A DNA stretch of 64,000 bases from Ceratothoa steindachneri (GCA_963969495.1 OZ018322.1:159116848-159180847), one strand, 5' to 3'. Positions 12,746 to 24,479 are shown, numbered from the stretch's first letter. Program-made: numbers and translations. Notes: generated by a model from the letters alone, not told the origin.

Positions 12746-13490
12746 TTAAATGGAGGCATAAATATGGGAGTAAAGACTAAACAATTTAGTTGACCCACAA
12801 AAAATCATAATTAGGAACATTAATGAGATAATATATATACAATTCACGTGGAAAACCTTCGCTCCCGCCGGAGTATGAAAGAGGTAATCCACGGGTCCTC
12901 TAGCCTCGAAGACGGGGTAGGGTCCCTTTAACTGGCTAAGGAGTTTGTTGCTTCCCGTGGGAAGTAGCACCAGCACCTCCGCGCCAGGTTTGAATTTTCG
13001 TTCTCGTACTTAAGGTCAAAGTAAGTCTTATACCTCTCAATAAGTCCTTCTTCATGGGATACGACACTCGTTTGTTACCTCGGGAAGACTCACGCTCCAG
13101 GGCTTTAGTTTTCTTCCAAAGGAGGGGGATAGTTGCGTACTCTTTCTGGGCGTGGGAAAACCTGTCGATCCGGAGAGCTTGGAACTTCGGCTCGATAGGG
13201 ATTTCAAGGGGAACAGGTGCACGGGATTCCAGGGCTGCCTGTGTATGGGTAATCACCGCCTGGACCACGGGATGGTCATGGATTAAGGGCTTCTGACAGA
13301 ACGAAACGGAGCAGAACTGGATTAGGGCCGCTACCACTTCGGCCCAACAGGACATATAGTCACACTCGATGTGACAACGAATTACTGGGAAACGACTGGT
13401 CCGGCCAAGGTAGTCGTGGACACCACAAACTTCTTGTGGTCGGAGCCCACAGGGGAGAGTAGGTCCTCGGACACTATAATACAGGTGCAC
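12746..13490 (-). pseudogene. Element A protease tail, pre-integrase and integrase C-terminal tail
   Basis: The minus frame at 12936-13490 starts with the end of the protease (SRFPVIRCHIECDYM). It then carries a pre-integrase-like stretch (FSHAQKEYATIPLLWKK, KALERESSRGNKRVSYPMKK). The frame at 12746-12976 gives an integrase tail, VLLPTGSNKLLSQ then KGPYPVFEARGPVDYL and KVFHVN, which is the GPY/F-type module of gypsy-like integrases. The HHCC finger and D,D,E core that should lie between them are absent, so an internal deletion joined the two parts with a frame change near 12950-13030. The pre-integrase stretch matches the one in element B at about 47290-47400. Its position right after the protease, with no reverse transcriptase between, supports an integrase-first pol. 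Confidence 0.75.
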
Positions 13491-13592
13491 CCGGTGTCAC
13501 GGACTAGGCTGGATACTTGGCGACCGTTCACAGTTCCGTTCTCGATTTTCAATCCACCAGGGTTGTTCTCATTAAAGAGAAAGTTTACCTGA
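13371..13592 (-). pseudogene. Element A aspartic protease (retropepsin-like)
   Basis: The minus-strand reading contains SLVRDTGCTCIIVSEDLL, with the D-T-G active-site triad at about 13492-13500 followed by hydrophobic residues as in retropepsins. The equivalent stretch in element B reads LVRETGCTCIIVSENL, so the two are homologous and the element B copy has lost its catalytic Asp. The product would cut the Gag-Pol polyprotein of the retrotransposon particle. A stop codon shortly downstream separates it from the pre-integrase part. Confidence 0.7.
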
Positions 13593-13718
13593 TGGTGCGA
13601 GTCTTTGGAGGGCGAGGGAGGATCGGGAGTCTTCTGAGGCGACGGAGGAGGATCAGGGGTGGCCTAGATTTGGTGCACTTGGTGGGACTGAGAGTTTTCG
13701 ACTCGGGAGTTTTGAGGA

Positions 13719-14229
13719 CAGTTCGTGCGGTAATGGCCGTGAACTCCGCAGGTGTAGCAGACGATCAGGTTCTTTTGGTACGGCACAACAGGGGGAGCAA
13801 AACTAGGGGCTTAATGTTTCGGTGTTCAGATGGATGGAACTTTCTTGGCTTCGAGGGCCTAGGAACTTTGGTAAATCTTCGAAACAATTATGTGGGGGGG
13901 GTGTTAGGGCCATAAAATTTAGTTTTGGGAGGTGATTGGGTAGCCATTTTAACATCCTTAGGGTATAAATCGTGACTACCTGCGTAGACATCGGCCTCTT
14001 CCAAGCACTCCTTGAAAGGGGCGCAACGTTTATCCTTAATGAAGCGCAAATTTCAAGAGCCACGGCAGCTAAAAGCTGATCCCTAAGGAAGAAGCCCAGA
14101 AGGGACTCGTGAACCTGGGGTATCTTGCACGCATCCAGCCAACACTGAAGGTGTCTTTGGAGGATGTATCCGTGTTGCCGAAATGTTTGGTCAGGACGGA
14201 TCCTTTTCTGGCGGAATCAGGAGCAGTGC
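13719..14229 (-). pseudogene. Element A gag remnant with CCHC zinc knuckle
   Basis: On the minus strand 14229-13800 encodes the middle of Gag in broken frames (for example HLQCWLDACKIPQVHESLL), matching HLQFWLYACKIAQDYESLL in element B. Further on, CYTCGVHGHYRTNC at about 13719-13760 is a CX2CX4HX4C nucleocapsid knuckle that would bind the element's RNA. The same knuckle occurs in element B as CLACRIEGHVRTNC. The N-terminal part of Gag and the leader are missing because the LTR joins the gag sequence directly at about 14229. The plus-strand frames at 13371-13915 are shadows. Confidence 0.75.
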
Positions 14230-14783
14230 TGGTGGTTCTCCAAAAAAGATGGAGGGGTGGTAACGTCCGGTCCAGGGGAGAGTATTTAGGCCACCCGAAA
14301 ACGAGGCGCGAACAAAGAGGGCTTCGACAGGAGTTGACAAGAGAAGTGAGAAAAATCACTCGGTAGCGATCGTTAAATGGAATTACCTCACTGGCTGGCG
14401 CTAATTCCACTACACAAAAATATTTAAGCTGTCACTTGGCTTTGTTGTTAGCACCTGACTTGGAACTAGGGGAATTTTCTTGGGGTCCGGGCGAGACTTC
14501 TCAGCTCGGTGTTGCCTCATGGGAGTCTAGCATTATTTATGTCCGAGGCTCTCTTCGGGGGAAGGGGGTTAGGGAGAATCAGCTCTACTCTCGAATGGCC
14601 TCGAATCTTTTTGCAGAGGCTATTCTAGCCCAAGTAAAGGAGAATCGTGGTGTACGTGGTTTGAGGCTACCGCTTGTTGAAGGGGGGGGAGGTAGGCTTA
14701 CCAATTGAAGCCTAAACGAGCCTTCTACAGCGCATGGAAGTTCCGTTCTGAACAAGAGATTCCACGTGGAATTCCCTCACACA
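14230..14783 (-). repeat. Truncated 5' LTR of element A
   Basis: Starts TGTGTGAGGG at 14783 on the minus strand and aligns with 12487 down to about 12000 of the 3' LTR, including shared stretches such as GGTGGTTCTCC and CACTCGGTAGCGATCG on the plus strand. At 14229 it passes abruptly into gag, so the distal half of the LTR, the primer-binding site and the start of gag have been deleted together. Confidence 0.78.
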
Positions 14784-16784
14784 AGACATGCATTACTTTT
14801 AGATAATCAGAGCCAGTCACCCTCTAGCAATGGACATGGTCCTATTGGTGGATATGAAATAGGACAAGGAAAGTCAGAATGGAAAATATATCTAGGATGA
14901 AATTATTACATCCTGTTAAATTGAAAACAAATTTATACCTCTCCGTCAGGATTGTTTGGAAGGGAAATTGAAAAACTTTGGTTAAATGAAAATGATTCTG
15001 ATATAGCCCGAGTAGTCATCAAAGTAGACTACCTGCGACATCCGTCAATTTGCGAAAGATATCAATGGCAAGTCGTCGAGTTAACACAATATATATTAGG
15101 TATGGTTAGTGATTCGAAGTGGACCAAATCTAATTGACTCCCCTCAGAGTGGAATCAATCAGTGCGACTGGGTCGTAGCACGTGCAAAAAATCAATACTT
15201 ACGTAGACCTCCACGACTTTATTGAGAGTAACATCAAACAGTGCAAATTGTTCAGAGAACCCGGACGTAAACACTAACAACAAAGTTTAAATTGAAGGTC
15301 CATATTGGTATAGATATCACAGGATGAAGATTGTTGATATTATCCGTATCATAACGAAATGGAGTATTTATTTTAAAATTCCACTCATCAAGTCTGTTTT
15401 AGAAATAATAAACCCATCTCTCTTGCTATCATTGCTATCAGATATGCAAAAATCTTATAGCGTCTTTCGACAATGCAAAGCCAAGTGTGGCTGGAAAAGG
15501 ATAGGTAGCTTTAAGCATCGTGTACAGCAAAAGGGTTGTCGGAGGGCCATAAGAATACAAGACCTTGATGCGTTCTGATGCCGAATTGAAGAAAATTGGT
15601 CCTAATCAAACATCTTTTTAAACATTAGAGTCTTTCCTTTTCCTTAGTGCTGAGAACAAATTATAAGTAAATCTGAAAAAAAAAATTTCCTTTCAAGACG
15701 CTGTTAAAATATGCGCACAGGAAAATGCTAACTAAATATTATATAATATTAATATTAAATGTTAATTGACGATGATTTTTAGAAACCTCCTGAGTTTTTG
15801 TTTAATTCAAAGCACTTTTAGTTCTATAGTATAAGCCCAATTTTATAAGCTTTCCTCTATAGGAAAGCCGACTTGAATGGGCCTTCTTTAGATTAAATTC
15901 TTTCTCTAATATTATTTAATCTGATGGGAAGGATTGCTGGTAAATTAAATTAAATTAGCCTCTTTATTTATCATTATATACTTTTCAAAAATTGCAAATT
16001 AATTGCGAAAAGAGTAATTAAAAATTGCAAGGATCAATTACCGCTTCGAGCGATAGAAATTGCCAAAAATTCGCCTCATAATAGGAGCGAGTAGAGGATC
16101 ATAATTCAAGTTGATGGTCAGCGCCCATTAATGTCACCAGCGGCTGGGGTCAGTAAGCCGCAACGAGCAATTAAAATGCCTCTTGACATCCATTTATAAA
16201 GAGACTGTTTAAAAATATCCTTATATTATATTGCATAGAGTGAATACTGAATATTCCTAGTGTAAATATTTTTGCCAAAAAAGGCATTATGAATAATTCT
16301 CTAAACTTTTATTGCATCCTTTGATTGTAAATGATATAGTGTTTTACATAAGGATTTTATCTATTTAATTCCCACCTGCCGGAAACCTAAATAGGTTTTA
16401 CAGTATTTCATTCGCATAATGTACGTCTATCTTGTTTGTTAATTCGTGTGTTTCGGTGCAAATGTCTGAAATGTGGTCAATGCCCCATTTTGTGGTAATG
16501 AAGAAAATAAATTTGCATTTGTATATCAATGATATTAATACGGCATAATAGCGCACCTCATGAATGCTCGAACCGAATTCAGGCAAAAGAACTCACGCAA
16601 ATACAACGCAGGTGTTACTACTCATCAACGAACTACAAAATGAAACGTAACCTGAACTAAGTCAAGATCTACAGGGAAAGACATACTAATACAATTGGCC
16701 GGATTTCTTTTAAACGACTATCCGCCCATGCTCGATTAGTGGAATATTTTAATTTGAAAGTGTCTCCCAAAGAAAGAAAAATCA
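14784..16784. other. AT-rich region without a recognisable gene
   Basis: Frames at 14952-15137, 15324-15578 and 16398-16586 show no motif I recognise. A less AT-rich patch at about 16040-16160 has no feature I can name. Confidence 0.45.
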
Positions 16785-16864
16785 GTCTTTAATAGGATTC
16801 GAACCGGCAACCTCGCGCCTGACAAGCGCGGACGATAGATACATATGCTAGGTCGCTGAATGAC
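16785..16864 (-). tRNA. tRNA-Asp-like sequence (pseudogene or SINE head)
   Basis: On the minus strand the anticodon arm is strong: CGCGC, loop TTGTCAG, GCGCG, giving anticodon GTC (Asp). It is followed by the B-box-like GGTTCGAATCC of the T loop. The ends GTCATTC and AAAGAC pair in only five of seven acceptor positions, the T stem pairs poorly beyond two base pairs, and the A box is not canonical. A working tRNA is therefore unlikely. It may be a decayed tRNA or the head of a tRNA-derived SINE. Confidence 0.5.
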
Positions 16865-17449
16865 TGTAATTACAAAAGCCTAACTCATAAAACTTTGTAT
16901 AATTATTCTTTTTATTTGAATGGGAATCGCCAAATCTTCAAAGTTGTTCATTGTACATAGATAAATGCATGGCCATAAATTATTTATTTATATAGCAATG
17001 TGAATGATACAATGTGAAATACAAAGAAATAAAAGGAAGCAATCAAAAAGAAGGAACAAAATAAAAAATAGCAAAAACTTGTTACTTCAAAAACAAATTT
17101 AAGAGAATAGAAGTAGTACCACCACTCATCCTTAGAGTATAAGCTTGCATTTCACATACTGACTTCCTCTCTGTAGCCTACTACCTTTCAGATTGTGGCA
17201 ACGGGTTTTTGGTATAAACAAATTTTTAAATGTTTGCAGTAAATATCTCCGAATAATTTACTATCTTTCGATAATTTTTATAGATGATCATATACGATGC
17301 TTGTGAACTTCACCATTTTTAATTCTTTTTGTTTAAAAAATATTCCCCACATCTGATAATCATACTTATTTTTTCTGAACTCCACCATTTATAATTTATT
17401 TTTAAATTCCAAAGTTAAAATATATTCTTATCCTAGACAAATGTTAAGA
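16865..17449. other. AT-rich region without a recognisable gene
   Basis: Very AT-rich sequence in which I see no feature. Confidence 0.5.
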
Positions 17450-17830
17450 TTTTGGCCATGACTATATCAATATGCGTCTCGTGCTAAGTGCAGCATGTAT
17501 TCTCTCAATTAGCTTGATAAGAGCTAATCCTGATTTTGTAAAGCATCCCTGTACCATTCCTGAGCAGTCACTATGCTTTAATGTTGGAAAACCTCAATTT
17601 TGATAAACTACTCACCATCGCCTTCTGCAGACACTTATCTCAACGGTGGTCGAGAACAAAATGTAGCCTGTAATCGTGGATCATAAAATATCCCCCCACT
17701 GACACTTGGTTCATTGCTATAGTACGTGCCTAAACCAGTCGTCTTCGGTTCTTATGAAGGTTGATCAGCAGCATCTTGCTTGGTTTACATGACTTCACGC
17801 CTTGTGCAAGCAGTCTGAGATGAACTATTC
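17450..17830 (-). pseudogene. Tc1-type transposase fragment, highly decayed
   Basis: The minus strand translates in broken frames to TLKHSDCSGMVQGCFTKSG followed by LALIKLIERIHAA. This resembles the Tc1 transposase segment between the first and second catalytic aspartates (family pattern TVKH, then MVWGCF, then a G-L-I-EG segment). Upstream pieces such as NLHKNRRRL fit the preceding segment. Many stops interrupt it, and I could not find the DNAPxH or NPIE motifs downstream, so the 3' third is gone or unrecognisable. The match is short. Confidence 0.5.
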
Positions 17831-18154
17831 TGACGGATATATTAAAATAGCCGCATGTGTCTATTACTGCGGTAACTTAACTACGATTTTCTTACGATAC
17901 CGAAGGCTATTGCAACATAGAGGCTATCATCTCCTTGTGTAGTCAGCCTTGGTCGTTCAGATCGAGGTCAGCCTTGTATGTTTCCAAATTTTCAGATCTT
18001 CATCATTCTTCTGCAATACCGAAATGTGATCCGCTGGCTCTCCTAAGGTTTTCTGAATTGCTGTTTTAATTTTCGTGCCTCGTACGTATCAGACCTCCCT
18101 GATCCACGGTATAGTTACATGTTTTCGCATTATAATATCATTATCAGATATTGT

Positions 18155-18450
18155 ATAGTAGTTACTAGTATAGTGGTTAGCGCGCTTGCTGGTAATCGTT
18201 GGGTCGGCAGTTCGAATCTTTGTCCAGACTCTTTTTAGCTGATTCTATTTACTAACGAGATTACTTCCGTGACCTGGCATCACGGTGGGAACGGGTAGGT
18301 GGAGCTCGTAGCCATCCAGGCAGTCCACCTAAGAGAAGGATAACTCTTATTTCAAATCCTTGCTGAGTTATGAACGGCAGAGCACTCCACGAGCTGGATT
18401 ACCTACCACATTGTCGTCGTGCGGAGGTTTGTGTGCATAAATAAATCCAA
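18155..18450 (+). mobile_element. tRNA-derived SINE
   Basis: The head TAGTATAGTGGTTAGCGCGC resembles the A-box and D-arm region of tRNAs. It is followed about 35 bp later by a B-box-like CAGTTCGAATCT. The body that follows (about 18240-18430) is unrelated to tRNA and GC-richer than its surroundings. It contains an inverted pair, GGTAGGT..AGCTCGT near 18295 and ACGAGCT..ACCTACC near 18389-18410, and it ends in ATAAATAAAT. Head plus unique body plus AT-rich tail is the layout of a polymerase III SINE that borrows LINE machinery. I could not define a target duplication. Confidence 0.65.
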
Positions 18451-20657
18451 GCGTGATGTCAAATAGGCCCCCCGTACAATGAATAGGTGGTGGAAGAGAT
18501 ATTCAAAGTAAGAGTAATTCAACCCCGAAGCCCGAACAACGCCGTGACTTATTTAAATATTATACGATCCTAAAATCAATGTGCTTTTCATAGTTACTCG
18601 TATGTTGAGTTTGAGAATTATGAATATGTATAGAGGCAAGATATGATTAGAGAATTTCGAAGGCGTCTGAACTAAACCTAAAGTTAGAAGGTGCAAATGT
18701 CATAAACCAGAATACCAAATTTTAAAAAATATTAATACGTAATATAAACTTATCAGCGAGTTAAATTTAAAAGTCAATGGTTGACTCTATACTACCATAA
18801 AAACCTATATTACATTTTAATCCCGCCATATAGTCATCCAATGGGGTTCAACTTGGGTCACAGCTGACGTGACGTCGTCTACCGTAGAGTTCAATAAATT
18901 AATATTATCTTTAGTTCGAGGAGTTTCGGGCCCAATTATTATTTAGTTCGTAGTGATAGTCATCCAAACGTGCAAATCAATGGTCTAAATCAAAACGATT
19001 GTATTAGCAGGGCATCCTAAACAAAAGTGAACTTCGCGCACACGGACTTGTATAAAACGTTATAGGAAAGATTTTTCATCTCTCATGAGGGGCATCTTTA
19101 TGCTTGCTTGAACTAATTTTTCAACAGCTCTAGGCATGATGCAAGCCCATAAGGTAGGCATAAAGGAATAGGAACCATAGAATGGACCCAGTTACATAAC
19201 TTCTTTCTATAAAATGTTACGAGACACCAAATCCTTCTGGTATCATGCATTTCAGGCAATCTCTCCAATTCTCATTGTGGCTATTAAATATCCCTAAGAT
19301 TTCCAATTATCTTAAGTTCACCACTATGCTCACATACCCACTGCAGCAGGTGGATAAGAACTCACGCTAACTATTCGTCAATATTAGCAATCTAGAATTC
19401 TGCTTGGTTACCTGAAGTCAGAAGCCTCAAAGCTGCCCAGCGGTCGTTAACTGTGACCCTTCAAAGCAAATATCTTTTAATTGAGATTTCAACCCCGTAT
19501 TCAACTAAATAATAAAAAATAAATTATCTAGGTCTATTTTCACTTCTCGGGATATTTAAAATGTGCCATTTCTATTCTTGCAAGGGCGAAAAAAACGGAT
19601 ATCACCACATTCCTCTGTATTTCTTCGTTGTTTTCGTCTTTCTTCTCTCATTTAAAAACTATTTGCCCATCATATTTCCAATTGCCTTATCATCCTTCTA
19701 TTTCTCATCAGCAAAAAGTGGTTTTTTCTCTATATCCCATATACTCGTAATTCCTTAATTTTTTTATTCTTTGATTTTATAGCAAATGGGATCCATGTGG
19801 AGAGAATAAAGACCGGTATATATCCTTTTAATTAAAGAGTAAGAAATAGTAATTTAATCTTGACATTTCTTGGCTCAAATTTCGTGGGTGTTTTTTTGTT
19901 TTTTGCAGAATCGGAATTGTATAATTATCATTGGTTCCACTTTCAAGCTATTCGAAGACACCTCCGTAAGGCTAATTAGACCGTTTGGTTATCAAGTATT
20001 TTTGCTTCCATTGTAAAAATGCAACATCATTAGATGTGCGGAGAGCATGTGGGTCTTAATTAATTTTGTTTGTTTGATGGATTTCTTTATTCTTCCTTCG
20101 AGTTAGAGATGAATATTAGAGTGGAATGTTTTCCTTCTCTGACATGTTGTTCGGTTATCTTCTGTTTAGAGATGTTTTTACTCTCACCATGGTTCTTTTA
20201 TATTGTTTCATCGAGTATATTAGTAGTAGCGTTGTTTTTTCTCGGTTTTCTCTCATTTCATATATTTGTAAGTGAGTTTTTTTTTAAAAGGTAAAGTGAC
20301 TACGGGACGAAATTGAAATAGTTTCGGGCTTTCTATTCTTTAGTATATTTCAGATCGATACACATTTATCTCCTCAGATTTTCTCTTAATAAAGTTTTAA
20401 AACAAAACGAAAGAACCGAAAGAGATATTCCTTCATCGAATTTTAAAAGAAGTTAGTAAAATAATGGTCAGTTAGGGGCAAGTGAATTCTTCATTGCCAA
20501 TGACCCACAAAACTTAATTCCTAAGTAAAGTTATATATATAAGCAGAATCTTAAATACCTTGTTCTCCAAAACTGACTACACATCCATACTTCACCAAAA
20601 ATACTGTCTAGAACTCATTTTCTTATCATACTATATAACTTACATCATGTTCTCTCA
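18451..20657. other. AT-rich region without a recognisable gene
   Basis: No domain-bearing frame. The frames at 19561-19758 and 20070-20294 are hydrophobic because of T-richness. Two adjacent TGACGT half-sites occur near 18867, with no gene to attach them to. Confidence 0.45.
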
Positions 20658-20663
20658 TTAATT

Positions 20664-20860
20664 AGATGCCCTGAATCCAGGCGACTGCGGTGGCAGCCTT
20701 ATTTTCCCAATCAGGTGTCCGTGAAATGTCAAAAGCCGCCCTTCGCTTTCGGCCCTTAACGAGTACAAACCAGAGCACGAAAAAATCATCGGTATGAGTT
20801 TGAAAACGCCGTTATTTACAAAAGCAGTGAATGTCTTTCCCATTAGAAATTTATAAGTAG
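20664..20860 (+). other. GC-richer patch with a PGDCGG-containing frame
   Basis: The plus strand reads DALNPGDCGGSLIFPIRCP, then a stop, then further open codons that include EHEKIIGM. GDCGG followed some 30-40 residues later by KIIG is reminiscent of the cysteine-nucleophile region of picorna-like 3C/2A proteases. The minus-strand frame at 20658-20921 (87 codons) has no recognisable motif. The resemblance is short and interrupted, so this could be an endogenous RNA-virus scrap or chance. Confidence 0.2.
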
Positions 20861-20921
20861 TACGGAAATTGAGACGGCCACTCTGTGCTGTTTGGGGAAA
20901 TAAATATTTTGAATTCTTCAT

Positions 20922-22830
20922 TTTCGAGGAAGATTTATTTGCATGAAGGAACCTCGATTCGAGTTTTTTAAGGCTTAAAATGGGATTCAGTTAAGTTGAA
21001 TTGGCAGAAATTTAGTAGACTAGCCTCTATGCATTTACCTTTTTTACTCATATGGCTGTGACTTTAAAACGTTGATTAAAATAAAAACAAGAACCGACGA
21101 GTACAAGGGTTAGTAACACCCTTATATTTTAAATGAATCTCTCTGGAATTTAATATTTCAGCCTCTATACTCGTACAGCGTGGAAAATTCTAAGAATTCT
21201 TTGGAAATTAATTTTGAATGTCTATCATTTGGTTTAAATTTGAGCACACAACCGCTTTTTACAGTATAGCACATATCCTATGGTAGCATCTCTCGTTCAA
21301 CGAGAGAAACAAGGCACCCATTTACGTGTACAGTTCGTTATTTACTAAGGATGTTGTTTGCATAAGTTTTTTTTCAATAACATCCTCATGTCTTAGCCCT
21401 TAGGAACGGAATCCGAAAAATCTAAACTATCTCTATCCCCAAAATCAAACCTTGTAGGACCTGGTTGTAATGACAGAAGTGATCCTAATTCCATAGACAG
21501 AACAGTGATAGAGTTTGTACATCTACAACCTCATTTGTTCTTTCCCTCGGTTCTAAAATTCCTCTAATCACGAACTCCCCAGGCTTGCATTTTTACAGAA
21601 TACTTACTGGAAAAGCTGTAATAGAATAACTCCAATTGCGGCAGGCAGTATTTTTGCATGAAGTAAAATCAGAGTGTGTTGGCGATACAAGTTTTGGATC
21701 TTTTCTCTTATTATGGCGCAATTTCGTCACCTTAAGCAGATGGCTGAATGGCCAGTTATTCGATTGAGTAGCTCCTCAGATAAATAGCTGTAGAGCCGGT
21801 TATTCGAGTGAGTAAACTGTGAAATATTTAGTTGTACGATATCTTTTGGTTTTATTGGAATCATAAGCATTGTTTTCATCCTTAAAAGATTATAACGTAC
21901 GAACATTTAATGAGGTGCAAAATATCGTACAAGTAGAGAATTTGCCAAAATGGACACAGCATGAAACTTTCGTTGTCCAATTACCTACCTGTATAGTGCT
22001 GCCCCCAAAGGGTGTAAAAGTAAATCGGTATTGAGAAGCAATACTTGGTTAGAAGGGTAAAAAATACCTATGGAAACCAACATCTTTTCCGTTCATGCAT
22101 GGTGCAATAAATTAACAACTACTGTTTCTGGTAGAAAACAACTAAAATTTTCATTCAATGTTATTACTGAGTGGAAGAACTATCTAGGTGAAGTGTGTAA
22201 AGGTTCGTTAAAACAAAATCCTATGAAAATCGGTAGAAATTGATTCACAGTAGAAATAGATTAATCCTCGTTTTCACGAAAAATAATAATATCGGGAGCG
22301 TTTTGCCACTGCAATGGGTTTTGCGCGGATTTGCAGGGAAACACGCGAGTGTTTCATGTATGTAGTTCCTGATAGATCGGCATAAATATTATATATTTAA
22401 TTAAAGAATGTGTATTGCAGGTGACGACTATTATTCATAATAAATGGCATGCATACAATGGAACTGATTTCTTGACAGAAAGGTAAGCAATGGAATATTA
22501 ACAGGAGCCCACAAACACCAAATACGAGTCGCTTTGGGAAAGGGGAAATAAGGAATAAAAAGAACTGTGTAATTGCTCGTTCTCCGAGATGGCTCAGTTT
22601 ATCTGACAGTTACATCAACCTTTTGACTTGAAATAACCTTGCAAAGAGAGCATTTTATATATACGTATAAGCATATACCAAAGAGAAGAAAGAAGAAATA
22701 TATGCGCAAATCAGACTGATTTGAGAGACCACCTGTTTTTGATTCGCGGGGAATCACCCCAAAGCGGTGATCTCCTTAATTTTATCTCATACTATACCTT
22801 TTTATATCTGAAACTCTTCTACTTTATTTC
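20922..22830. other. AT-rich region without a recognisable gene
   Basis: I see no coding or RNA feature here. Confidence 0.5.
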
Positions 22831-23116
22831 CATCTAGCACAGTATAAACTGACCACCAGCAGTCAGTAGTATGTTGTAGTGAACTCCCAAAGGAGATCCC
22901 ATTATGGGGCCAGAGAAAGAGCCCGGTTATCGGTGACGAGCCTGAATCTGACTGCAGGACCGCTTATAGGGGTAGGCTTAATTACGTAGGTTGGTCAGGG
23001 AGCATGCGCTTAAGACCAGTCAGGCGAGATAGTATTAGGAACAGAAAGGAGGCTTCTCCCACTGTTGGAGTGGGGTAAATAACCTACTACCTTACTTATT
23101 CAGAGAACCTTCCCCT

Positions 23117-24463
23117 TTGGGGGAGCATAACAAATTGAACATGGGCCCACAGGTCTTCACCAAAAGGCTCCCACTTCGGCTAATGCAGAACGGGATAAAA
23201 CGAAGACCACAGGATGAGGCACAAAGCATTTTACTGGATTTACAAATCGCCCTGGTCAAATGCATAGAAACAGCTAATGGATTTGTTGTAATGTGTTCGG
23301 GAAACAACTCTGCAAACTGCTACTTTCATTGGCAGGAACCATCACTTTGAAGAAAATCGACTTAGAGACTAAAGTACCACCCCAGATTATTCCCAACCAA
23401 GGTATCGTATAAGGAAAGGTAGAATCTTGGGTGGGGGAACACTCTCCATACGAAAGAAAACATGAAATAATGAGACAACAAACCTGGATGAAGATAAACG
23501 ACATAAATCAAATTTGAGGAACACACATGTGTTTAAAAGAGTGTGCGAGTCAACCGAGATTGCAACAAAGGCACTACTGAAGGGAATCCTCGCATACAGT
23601 ATGAGTATACTAGCTTGTAACATTCAAAGAGACCAGTATCACAATATACAAATCTGTTTTAGATGCTACAAAATGGAAGACCACATCACTGCAAACTGCC
23701 AAATAAAGGAAGAGAAGTATGTTCAAAATGCAGTGGCCCATATTCTTTGAGGAGCTGCACAAACTCCACGAAAAAGTGTTTTAATTGCAAAGAGAGCCAC
23801 AGAACAATGGCACTGACATGTCCGAAGCGAAAAGAAATAATAAAGAGAAAAGAAATTAAAACACAACAAAGAAGATAAGGAACAAGAAACACCTCATATG
23901 CGGTGGTAGCAGCAATGAAAAACAATGGAACAACCACTCAAATGACGATTGACGGAACTCTGAACGTAAAAATACTGACATGCATTCTACACTAACACGT
24001 CTTAAAGATGGCCCAACCAGGATCATATGCCACCACCTTGAACTCCATGCTCATGAAAAATGGGCTAGAGCCAATGAAATTCCCGCAAAATATTGATTCA
24101 TCGGCTATATTTTACATAAAAATTTCAGAAGATACAAATAAGAAACTCTTGGAAGAAACACAAAGAAAGGAAAGGGAATCTGAACATGAGGAAGACACAG
24201 GAAGCGAGGAAACAGAATCAAAGAGCAGCACCGACGAGAATAATAAGAAAAACGTGAAAAGAAACACACGCAAAAGCAAAAAAAAAGTAAATCGACTAGG
24301 AACACTACGTCAGGCGACCAAAGAACGGAAATACCAACGGCGAAATGTAAAACGGATAAGAGTCAGAACTCGGCAAGGACAGATTGAACGGCAGAAATAC
24401 CAGGATAAGATACAAATAAATTTACGTAATACCACCACTCTCCCAAAAAGAAGAACCGCTTAA
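23117..24463 (+). pseudogene. LINE copy 1 ORF1 (gag-like, three zinc knuckles)
   Basis: The protein is split over several frames. The first part (23117-23350) starts the ORF. The frame at 23514-23750 holds a segment ending in NIQICFRCYKMEDHITANC, a CX2CX5HX4C knuckle at 23654-23698. A +1 frame continues with CSKCSGPYSLRSC and CFNCKESHRTMALTC (to about 23823). This triple array is typical of ORF1 proteins of the I and Jockey groups, which coat the element RNA. The frame at 24008-24463 begins with NSMLMKNGLEPMKFPQ and turns into a highly charged Lys/Glu-rich tail. NSMLMKNGLEPMKFPQ matches NEMLEKNSLKPMWFPQ in copy 2 near 59930. Confidence 0.72.
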
Positions 24464-24479
24464 GAACATACAAACAAGA

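Larger units (their letters stand above)
11492..14783 (-). mobile_element. Element A: internally deleted gypsy-type LTR retrotransposon
   Basis: Read on the minus strand the element runs: truncated 5' LTR (14783-14230), gag remnant, CCHC zinc knuckle, aspartic protease, pre-integrase zone, integrase C-terminal tail, purine-rich tract, and full 3' LTR (12487-11492). The integrase catalytic core and any reverse transcriptase and RNase H are missing, so the copy cannot move by itself. The two LTRs align over most of the 5' copy. The flanks (CAGGA on the left, AGACA on the right) do not form a target duplication, so an end has been rearranged or mutated. It is the inverted relative of the solo LTR at 7.87-8.80 kb and shares its gag, protease and integrase family with element B at 43-51.6 kb. 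Confidence 0.82.

Noticed and set aside
13054..13915. Plus-strand frames 13054-13296, 13371-13592 and 13517-13915
   Set aside because: They are antisense shadows of the element A gag, protease and integrase sequence on the minus strand.
18859..18885. Adjacent TGACGT half-sites resembling CRE/ATF sites
   Set aside because: Short motifs of this size arise by chance and no gene or promoter context is visible.
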